This document shows positions 57,701-64,000 of a stretch of DNA of 64,000 nucleotides, piece by piece; within the stretch, counting starts at the first letter, position 1, and each line of letters starts with the position of its first letter. The stretch is from Trebouxia sp. TZW2008 (lineage: Eukaryota; Chlorophyta; Trebouxiophyceae; Trebouxiales; Trebouxiaceae): positions 186,001 through 250,000 of the forward strand of contig BDIU01000067.1 of assembly GCA_002118135.1 (NCBI GenBank), read 5' to 3'. Made by a program: the position numbers and the translations under genes. The notes under the pieces are model-generated. The model saw only the letters and a program-made list of their open reading frames with translations, did no database searches and was not told the DNA's origin.

Positions 57701-59049
57701 AGCAGCCCAATCACACTGAAGAGGCAGAGCAGCCCAGTGAAAGCCACTTGGCATGCACGCGCTATGCTGATCTGCAACACCACATTGTGGACCTCAGGAA
57801 GTGTACAGGCAGCAGCCCAATCGACTGAAGAGGCACAGCAGCCCAATGAAAGCCACCTTGCATGCGCGAGCTATGCTGATCTGCAACAGCACATCAAGCA
57901 AGCACACAGGCAGCAGCCCAATCGACTGAAGAGGCACAGCAGCCCAATGAAAGCCACCTTGCATGCATGAGCTATGCTGATCTACAACAGAACATCAAGC
58001 ATGTCTTGGTCAGCACAAGTAAGCACATGGTATTTGATGGTTTCTGCACGCCACTTAGTACGAGCAGAGTAGCCCGGTGAAAGCCACTTTGCGTGCACAA
58101 GCTATGTTGATCTGCAACAGCACACCCAGCAGGCACTTGTCGGTGTGATCAAGCACATAGTTTGCTCTGTATTCTGCACATGTCAGGGCTGCACAGCACT
58201 CTAAAGGACAAGGACAAATGCAGCTGAGGATAAGTGTGCAACACACCAACAGCCAGACCAACAGCCGGCTCTGTCTCACACCAAACAGCTTGCAACGATG
58301 GTATATGATGCAGCAAGCAACGCCAGCGACAAGATGCATGAGCTGAATGCCATAGCGTCGTGTGCTGCAGTCTGTCAGTACTGGTCCATATTTTCGACTC
58401 ACCATGCAACCAGCAGTGATGCTGCCAAACCACAAAGGCCCAATGACAAAAGCTGCAGCGTTCATTTTGCTTCCAACATGTGCATCTTTTGAGTCCAGGA
58501 TGACTGCTGCTGTGTAGAACACAGATGCCAAGCAGCTGTTACTGTAGTGCAGCTTGTTTACTAGCACAAACAAGCAGATCACTAGCTCTCCTGCAAACAG
58601 CATGCCAACTTGTCAAGCAGATTGTGGCGTGCTGTGTTGTGATGTGTTGTGCTATGTCGTGCTGTGTTGTGCAGTGCCGTGCTGCTTGCTGCTGGCTTGA
58701 CTGCTGCATGTCTGTAGTGAAGGCCTGAAGCTCACACGTACCAAACATCAGCTGGAGAGCTGCATGAAACTCCCTGGAATTGATGAAAGCTTTCACACGA
58801 TCCTTGAGAGCAGGACTTGGTGGGAATGTTGGCGTATGCGCCTTAAGTTTGTCTGGGAATGGTTTGCCTGAAAAACACACTGCTTTGACTATTGTGAAGT
58901 GTAAAATAGAAGTGGCGTGCCACCTTGTATCAGAGCATACAGGTCGTGTAGCCTAGTGCTTTAGCCGTAAGACCCACGCAATTGTGACCTGCCTGAGTCG
59001 ATCTCGAGCGCCACGTGCGGGGTGACATGTTGCAATCGATCAGTGCCAT
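46047..59049 (-). CDS. Two-module FUSC/ALMT-like integral membrane transporter
   Basis: Large putative membrane protein of the fusaric-acid-resistance/aluminium-activated malate transporter superfamily. Securely joined exons: 58989-59049 (MALIDCNMSPRTW), 58742-58867, 58403-58590 (hydrophobic, VFYTAAVILDSKDAHVGSKM), 57568-57771 (ARACQVAFTGLLCLFSVIGL). Then hydrophobic 56921-57066 or 57207 (SSLGVAAGGLLALPILAS). A soluble middle follows: VYAGDVYNASDGALPY, AVDSSHQHPACASSVAKLRP, ALEHELAHTLHATSQGYW, QVKWVDDFVRTML. The second membrane module is 50207-50382 (FCKYWFAMSTSLCGC, WSPLYVMITVVVVM) and 48757-48990 (VALAVIICAYTWLFGL, GRCASIAVGVIVVLIIGLIL). The C-terminus is at 46047-46299 (RYLSFLFAISNAND). 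The repeated membrane-soluble layout is FUSC-like. Middle junctions are unresolved, and two adjacent genes cannot be fully excluded. Exon duplication is extreme here. Confidence 0.6.
47320..47600 (-). repeat. Duplicated FUSC exon tail
   Basis: 47510-47580 (coding side VQTALARETVLWKRGILVMPK) is repeated at 47330-47400 with about 80 percent identity, including the region past the donor. The copy lies downstream in transcription order, so it is donor-straddling. Confidence 0.7.
49085..49165 (-). repeat. Decoy head of the FUSC exon at 48990
   Basis: The minus-strand acceptor GCAG and (S)PMALAVIICAYTWMFVLALS repeat the head of the intact transmembrane exon about 170 bases further along. Similarity ends near 49088. 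Confidence 0.8.
50382..51079 (-). repeat. Five-copy array of a FUSC exon head with 339-bp higher-order duplication
   Basis: Copies of the exon head coding (K/I)FQFFCKYWFAMSTSLCGC lie near 51050, 50890, 50710, 50550 and 50382. Only the last is open through WSPLYVMITVVVVM. Copies alternate between two types. A two-copy block of 339 bp is itself tandemly duplicated (50402-50740 and 50741-51079) with only a handful of differences, such as GGGGTGGC versus GGGGGGGC and TAAGGCG versus TAACGCG, so the duplication is very young. Confidence 0.9.
51220..51745 (-). repeat. Four copies of a FUSC exon tail
   Basis: The exon ending near 51677 codes GLWKIVSQAVPQACSSKATL. Its tail (CTGCAGCTCAAAAGC..CCTTGAAGG) recurs downstream near 51560, 51395 and 51245, each followed by related intron bases. 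Spacing is about 130 to 160 bases. Donor-straddling. Confidence 0.75.
53812..54062 (-). repeat. Three short copies of an exon-tail junction in FUSC
   Basis: GTGCAG(C/T)GAAGGT.TGCTGTTCACTGG-type segments occur near 53808, 53864 and 54014. The last adjoins the exon coding HTLHATSQGYWARWQ. The two lower copies are intronic, downstream in transcription. Confidence 0.55.
54535..55025 (-). repeat. Three copies of a FUSC exon head (LKQLLGLDVFAALQL)
   Basis: Minus-strand copies reading SxLH(P/S)(G/S)xL(K/Q)QLLGLDV(F/L)A(A/V)LQL lie near 55015, 54850 and 54665. The last extends to AACAHHANQLKNHPSELK and a donor. A (GCA)n tract lies at 54705-54740 between them. Confidence 0.8.
55190..55745 (-). repeat. 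Three copies of a FUSC exon head (LATDPAVDSSHQHPACAS)
   Basis: Copies near 55735, 55490 and 55265 code L(A/R)xDPA(V/I)D(S/F)S(H/P)QHP. Only the last runs on in frame (VAHCRLLLGEAQKEPPCLAR...). Decoys precede it in transcription order. A (GCA/GCTGCT)n stretch sits at 55300-55335. Confidence 0.8.
55922..55988. repeat. (CTCAG)n degenerate pentanucleotide tract
   Basis: Tandem GCTCAG/GTTCAG/CTTAGCTCAG units just downstream (minus sense) of the exon coding ASQQEGDDYW. Simple-sequence expansion in an intron. Confidence 0.8.
56937..57218 (-). repeat. 141-bp tandem duplication of a transmembrane exon
   Basis: Two nearly identical 141-bp copies, each with acceptor GCAG and coding AVGHILMDGLVSSLGVAAGG and LLALPILAS.TLQAEA.EVLTKL. 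The unit is 47 codons, and the frame is open through both copies including the short junction. They may be read together, or as alternative exons starting at 57207 or 57066. Confidence 0.9.
57241..57300. repeat. (GATGCT/GGTGCT)n hexanucleotide repeat
   Basis: Three GATGCT units followed by GGTGCT units, about 57 bases in all. It lies immediately upstream (minus sense) of the duplicated transmembrane exon. Confidence 0.9.
57768..58115 (-). repeat. Four-copy array of a FUSC transmembrane exon head
   Basis: Acceptor GTTG(C/T)AG plus I(S/N)IA.A(C/R)(K/Q)VAF(T/I)GLLC occurs near 58109, 57988, 57881 and 57771. Spacing is about 107 to 121 bases. The first three break off or hit stops (LLCSY-stop, frameshifts). 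The fourth is complete to a GAG/GTGATG donor. Confidence 0.9.
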
Positions 59050-59918
59050 CATCAGCTTCAATACTTGGCATCAGACAAGCCAGAAAGGCTCAAGCAGTGA
59101 GAGCTCCACTTAAGCAAAGACTCGACATTCTGGGACTGTCGGCCTACGCAATCTCCTTGGTGCCGTCCATATGCTCGCGCATCGCAATCGCATGTTCAGC
59201 GCTGAATCAGTATGTGCCAAAATCATGAAAAAGTGCTGCACACAGCCAAGAACATCCACCGGTCAAAGTCGACTAAACTACCGACTGTCGAGGTGCGCAC
59301 AGCTGGCGGCAGCGGTACCACTGAAAGCGTCAATTATACCAGGCACTGCAAATGGACTTGAGCGAAAAACCAGCTGCTGTCCGCGCATCCAATGCGAAGC
59401 GCTTGGCTGCAGCTGTACAAACTGTCTTCAAACTTGCAAGTTTCGCTCCGGAACCAGCAACCCAAGGCAGGTAGACTTTACAGCTTCTAGGGCAGCTCAA
59501 CAGCGCTCGAGCTGTCTACAACACGCGGCAATGCATCCATGTAAGTGCACTGCACGTGTTTTGCGAGGTTCTGCTTGCCGCAGGCCATTCAGACGTTGTG
59601 AAAGGCTGTTTTGCCATTGCTGCTACCTGGTCACCATAATGATTCTGAAACTTTGAAGTGGCTTCATAGCACTGCGTCTATGAAGTTTTGAGCCTGTCAA
59701 CACCAAAGAACGTTTCTGCAGCGCTTGGAAAGCTTCCCTGTTCACAGCGCAGTCTGAACTTTGCATGTCTTTGCGTTGACTAAGCTTAGGCATGAGTTTG
59801 ATCACTTTTGACCTAAGTCGACAGCTGTGAACTGACGACCTGCGAATAGAAACGGTCGTCAAAAGGCCGCACTGTGACATCCAGTTGCACCCCTCAGCAT
59901 TGAGGTGGCTGTCTTGAC
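59050..59918. promoter_or_regulatory. Divergent region FUSC / CRAL-TRIO gene
   Basis: About 870 bases between divergent start codons. Expected to hold both promoters and 5' UTRs. A + frame at 59171-59656 is open but Cys/Ser-rich without family resemblance, so I do not call it. Confidence 0.35.
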
Positions 59919-62339
59919 ATGAGCGTTGCATCCAGTCCTGCCACGAGCCCCACCGGATCAAGCAAACAAGCTCAGGCACTTGCGGACCTACGACAACGAA
60001 TTTCACAGGATACCAGCGTAGAAAGCCAGCTTCGCGCTGGGGGCGAGCCCGGACTACTTGGAACATCTGGCATAGATGACGAGACGCTGCTGAGATGGCT
60101 GAGAGCCGAGAGGTATAGACCGGCATTGCATAATGCATGCTGATGGCGTTTGCCAGGCTCGGCCGTCATGTTGGGAACAAATGCTCTTGTTTGATTCCAA
60201 GTTGAATCCATGTATCTCGACTCAGGTTCTCCGTCAGCAAAGCAGAAAAGAGGCTGCGAGATCATGCTCAGTGGCGTCAGGAGTACGTGCCCTCAGGACG
60301 CATTGAAGAGGTACTTGCTTGACATCAATGTTCAGGCTGTGTTGTGCAGAAAAATAAATGGACACTTTGTTGGCTGTGCACAGAGTCCAGCCAAAATGGA
60401 ATGCAAATAAGACCATTCTGTGTGTGCATACAGAAAGAAATTGAGCCAGAGCTAGAAGCAGACAAGACCTTCTTGCAAGGCTGTGACAAGATAGGCAGGC
60501 CATTGACAGTCTGCGTCATCAAGAAACACAGCAAATCCAAACGAGTCCTTGAACAGACCAAGCGCTATATTGCATACTCATTGGACAGCTGCATACAAGC
60601 TGTTGACCTCAGCAGAAACCCCAGTGGCAAAACTTGTGCCATTTTTGATCTCAGAGGTACACCATTCCTATATTGTTCACTATAACTGCATGCTAGGCAG
60701 GCTCAGCAGGCCCAAACAGAAAAATATTGAAGTAATCAACCGTGTCCATCAACTTGGTTTTTGTGCCTACCTACAGACATGCTGCATGTTCAAAATGCTT
60801 CGTTTCTCTGTCTTGCCTCTGTTCATCAGCATGGATGAGAATGACACAGGAGACTTTGCAGCTCATTGTGCATGCTCATGTTGATGCCAAAATGAGGAGT
60901 ATGTGCACAAAATCAAGTGTTGATGCCTGCAGGGCTGACTTTTGAGGCTATGGACAGACCAGTGCTGCAAGCAGTGTTTGATCTGCTGCAAAACCATTAT
61001 CCAGAAAGGTGATTGCAACATCGTTTTGATGTACAACAAAGCTTGCACTATGAGCACATGGCCGTTTCTTCACACAGCTCACAGCAGGGCAGTCATACGC
61101 TGCAGAAATTGTCTGGCCAATCAGTACCATGTTCTGTGCTTGTTGTGATAAAGTGGGGTCCTAACAGGACACGATTTGTGCCTCACACGCCTGGCTGGCA
61201 TGTGCTGAAAAGTACAAACATGCTTACTGTAAGCATCGCAATTATTGATTTGTTCAGGCTTGGCACACTGTGGATGTATGAAGCACCGTCTATGTTCTGG
61301 GCAGTGTGGACGCTTGTCAGTCCTTTCATTCACCCAGAAACCAAGGAGAAAGTGCATTTTGTCAGCAGCAAATCAGCTATTGCTCAATTTCAGCAGGCGT
61401 TTGACCCATCGGTAAGATTAACATGCTGAACTCAATGTACACTATCGACAGCAATCTCCAGCAATTGATTGACACACTGAAAGTGGCAAAGCACAACAGC
61501 ATGGGGCATCGCCACTCTGTTTTGATTGCTGCAATGTCTGGTGCTGGGATGCATTGCAAAGTCAACCCACGAGCAACGGCGTATGTGTTTGCAAATAATT
61601 GCCGCGTAGAGCCAGTGCTTGTCATATTTGTCTTTGTTTATCATAGATGTGGTAAATAACCAGGTTACGACTGAGCGACGCGTCAGAGTTTCAATGACAT
61701 ACAGATTGCGGCATGTAGTGTGGATAATGCAAGGGCTACCTGCTGCAATCGTGCCTAAAATAATACTGGTTGCAGGTCCTGCCAAAAGAGTACGGTGGCG
61801 AGGCTGAGCTAATTCCTTTGCAGGAGTATGTCAAAGTCCATTTCCTGAATTCACAACAGGTACACTTCTCACTGATCAAACTGCACGCTGAACATTGCTC
61901 TGAGCCTTTCTGTTGATGAGTGAGTGCAGGTCTTGTTGAAGACTGTAGACATTATGGCATGGGTCATGTTCACAAGGCTTCTGAAATAGTATGTGCTTTG
62001 GCATGCACAGATGCTACGCAGTGGTTGACAAAGGCTAACAGCGCAAAATCAGCTCACAGCATGATGCATGCAACCGCACAGAATTCACATGCAGCAACCA
62101 TGCATATGCTTAATAGTTAGGGCCTATGACTCTGCTAGCAGCATTTAGAAGCATTGTCTTGCCCTCAAGCTTCCTGTACTCAGCTGTTTTGGTATTCATA
62201 CAAGTGATTTCTCGACTGCAGCAAATGCTTGACCTGTATGGTAAGTGACGTGCAGGTTGTTCAGGGGGAGGAGCCACTTTCTCAGATCATCAAACCAGTT
62301 CAACCTCAGATTGTCCAACCAGCGTCTGGGACAGTTTGA
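59919..62339 (+). CDS. SEC14-like CRAL-TRIO lipid-binding protein
   Basis: Phosphatidylinositol/lipid transfer type protein. Model: 59919-60112, 60226-60310, 60434-60656, 60933-61008, 61258-61411, 61776-61859, 62256-62339, giving 299 residues with all phases closed. The CRAL-TRIO N domain shows DDETLLRWLRAER and LRDHAQWRQEYVPSGRIEE. The lipid-binding domain shows LQGCDKIGRPLTVCVIKK, CAIFDLRGL, VFDLLQNHYPERL, WMYEAPSMFWAVWTLVSPF (normally Y/N-APxxFxxxWxxxxPF), HPETKEKVHF and LPKEYGGEAELIPL. The usual acidic pair after the hydrophobic gate is reduced. No GOLD or transmembrane domain. Ser/Thr-rich first 40 residues; possibly soluble. The last exon is a short Pro/Gln tail, and alternatives near 61920 exist. 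No exon-copy arrays in its introns. Confidence 0.9.
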
Positions 62340-62952
62340 TTGTAGATACCACAAGGTTGGACATGACTGCCAAATGAGCGCATCTGCATTGCTCAGCCAA
62401 TGCCGTATATACTTACAGCCCTAGCATAACACCTTTTTAAAGACTATGGAGCTTTATCAAATTCTTTGATAAAGCTCCATACTGGGAATGTGGCATCATT
62501 GGCACGTCGTATGGCAATATCTTGAGAAGCGATTGATGGCCCTGGACTGTATTCAATGATCAATACGCAGTCTTGAACATCACATTGGCGCTGCTGTTAT
62601 GCGCATGGATGCAAATCCGACATGCGTTGGATGTCTGGCGACATGGCTACACCTTTGCCACGTTCAAGTCGGATGCGTTTGTAACAGCAACTTGATGTAA
62701 AATCTCTGCTGTTGCTGCTGGATTGTGTGACGTTAGATTTTGATTCTGTTCAACTGCTGCTTGCTACCTTCATGCATTGCTCGATATACATTGAATGGGT
62801 CTGAGAGTTGAGACACACACAACATCTCTGGAGTTGGAGACAGTACAAAGCTCTCCTCACGCAATAAAATGGGCATGAAGCTTAGCCTGATGCACGCACA
62901 CTGCTGCTAAAGGCAGCACATTTAGGGCAACTAGCGAAACAGAAAGGTTCTG
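62340..62952. other. Convergent intergenic stretch
   Basis: Between the CRAL-TRIO stop and the stop of the zinc-finger gene. Apart from the hairpin at 62445-62481 I see nothing. Confidence 0.45.
62445..62481. repeat. Perfect 17-bp inverted repeat with 3-base loop
   Basis: TATGGAGCTTTATCAAA, then TTC, then TTTGATAAAGCTCCATA: a perfect hairpin 106 bases after the CRAL-TRIO stop codon and about 470 bases beyond the zinc-finger stop. It could be a 3' UTR element, a small palindromic insertion or a short-hairpin RNA. No target-site duplication is obvious. Confidence 0.9.
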
Positions 62953-63147
62953 CTACCGATGAGGCTGACACCAGAGCTGCTGATGCGCTGCTTGCCGTGA
63001 CTTGCTGACAATACCACCACACCGCTGACATACAAAGCTTGAGTCATCCATAGTGCCAGGCTCAGCTAGATTCATGCCCCGCAGCTCCTGTTCCACAGCA
63101 CAGACCCAAGTTTGTTCATGTGAACAAACATGTTGGGCCGCCTCCAT
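62953..63147 (-). CDS. Small C2HC-type zinc-finger protein, 64 aa, single exon
   Basis: Uninterrupted frame from ATG to TAG. The N-terminal half is acidic/neutral (VEQELRGMNLAEPG). The C-terminal half has FVCQRCGGIVSKSRQAAH followed by QQLWCQPHR. CxxC plus a downstream H...C/H pair suits a single treble-clef or C2HC zinc site. I do not recognise a named family. It starts only 55 bases from the possible ATG of the divergent gene to the right. The intronless structure is unusual in this window. A read-through exon of a larger gene is possible but not needed. Confidence 0.6.
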   Translation of the reverse strand: MEAAQHVCSHEQTWVCAVEQELRGMNLAEPGTMDDSSFVCQRCGGIVSKSRQAAHQQLWCQPHR

Positions 63148-63202
63148 TTAACGTGATAGACAGTGGTGACCGAACTAGCTGCGGCCACACACCACAGGGT
63201 TC
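63148..63202. promoter_or_regulatory. Very short divergent promoter (about 55 bp)
   Basis: Start codons of the 64-aa zinc-finger gene (-) and the possible first exon at 63203 (+) face away from each other across about 55 bases. If both are right, 5' UTRs overlap in antisense. Confidence 0.25.
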
Positions 63203-64000
63203 ATGCAGGTTTTGACAATCCCGCACGCAAATGGCAGCCACGAGGTAGGGACTCAAGCTGGTGGGGCGTCCAAACACACTTTCCCACAATGCATACTGAA
63301 TACAAGCCCTCAGTACATGTCAAGCTGGAGCAGATGACTGAAGGCAACAGCTTTTTTTTGGAAAAAAGTCACACCTGCAGAAGTGGTTGCTGACTTTGAC
63401 ACTGCTGTTGTGAACCCAACTGCCCTTGAAGCTGCAATTGCTGCATCTGAAGGTCCAGAGACTCATACTGCCAATTGCTCTGACCATGCGCAGCAGCCTG
63501 AGCACAATGCCACCAGATGAGCACTTGCCTGCTTTGGCAGGTGACTAACAATGGCATGCAGCATGGAAGAAGCTATACAAGAAAGTTGCAAACTGTCAGA
63601 GCGTCGGGATATGTTTGAACAAGGTTGGCAAGCAGAGATTGTGCTTGATCAGCTGCAGAGCAGGCTCAGCCATGTCTTGGAAGCACACACAAGTCAAAGC
63701 AAGCATGGAAGCTGTGTTTGCACAAGAGCTCCCAAACTGTGAAAATGCTGGTGAGTCACCTGCATATCTGTAATCCTGCAGCCTGTCAGTATGTCTGCCA
63801 ACTGATCAGCAGCAGACTGCGCTGAAGCTTGCTGTGGCTGCAGGTGAAGCTGAGACAGATGTGATTCTACCCTGTAGGCGACATATGGTTCACCTGCTAG
63901 GCTGTTCTGGCATAACAACACGCAGATGTCTGTGCCGACCTGTGAGAAGCCAGCCATACCTTGCTGCTGCGCTGTGAACAGCTCCCTCACCAAATGTAGA
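63203..64000 (+). CDS. Unidentified gene, 5' part, running off the right edge
   Basis: Supported pieces: possible first exon 63203-63244 (MQVLTIPHANGSHE, donor GTAGGG); an open segment from about 63380 (VVADFDTAVVNPTALEAAIA, acceptor CCTGCAG); an exon ending near 63749 (KASMEAVFAQELPNCENA, donor GTGAGT); and one starting near 63842 after CTGCAG (GEAETDVILPCRRHMVHLL). The last two join in phase 1. The first junctions do not close in phase as drawn, so at least one exon is missing or misplaced. I do not recognise the protein. Confidence 0.4.

Noticed and set aside
58920..59030. tRNA-like string (GTGTAGCCTAGTGCTTTAGCCG...)
   Set aside because: No acceptor-stem complementarity, no convincing anticodon or T arm, and it overlaps the FUSC first exon and intron. 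No tRNA or rRNA gene was found in the window.

Overview
The window is nuclear DNA of a eukaryote with dense spliceosomal introns. A green alga (Chlorophyta) is the best guess. One gene (DUF1499 type) begins with a chloroplast-transit-like N-terminus and matches plant/algal plastid forms. The TRS120-like C-terminus resembles the plant protein. Introns are short to medium with GT...(T)GCAG ends. No species is claimed. Most exon structures were built by hand from splice signals and reading-frame phase; seven main models close in phase from ATG to stop.

Layout: (1) 1-7340 (+), 3' part of a TRAPPC9/TRS120-like gene cut by the left edge. (2) 8249-10993 (-), two tandem PRDX5-type peroxiredoxin genes. 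(3) 11202-14999 (+), NOB1, sharing a ~200-bp divergent promoter with the second peroxiredoxin. (4) 15760-16492 (-), a cyclin-box gene of unclear completeness. (5) 16895-17250 (+), a possible 28-residue three-exon microgene. (6) 18045-19559 (-), DUF1499 plastid protein. (7) 20281-33281 (+), CTF4/WDHD1 replisome hub, 15 exons. (8) 33778-38474 (+), RCC1-repeat protein. (9) 39416-40845 (+), dead 5'-truncated LINE. (10) 40846-45255 (-), CEP95-like gene. (11) 46047-59049 (-), a very large two-module FUSC-type membrane protein gene. (12) 59919-62339 (+), SEC14/CRAL-TRIO protein. (13) 62953-63147 (-), 64-aa zinc-finger protein, divergent from (14) an unidentified (+) gene running off the right edge.

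The genes are housekeeping genes (vesicle tethering, redox, 40S maturation, replication, lipid transfer, basal body) and do not form a functional cluster.

The most striking property is shared by at least five of the genes. Introns of TRS120, CTF4, RCC1, CEP95 and FUSC, and in one weak case NOB1, are full of tandem, partly decayed copies of neighbouring exon pieces. Nearly every duplicated unit straddles one splice junction. Either an intron tail plus exon head is copied upstream of the complete exon, or an exon tail plus intron head is copied downstream of it. Copy number reaches 11 (CTF4, ~134-bp period). Some pairs are almost identical (339-bp and 141-bp units in the FUSC gene), so the process looks recent. 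The compact peroxiredoxin, DUF1499 and CRAL-TRIO genes show none. This is the main candidate for an undescribed phenomenon here.
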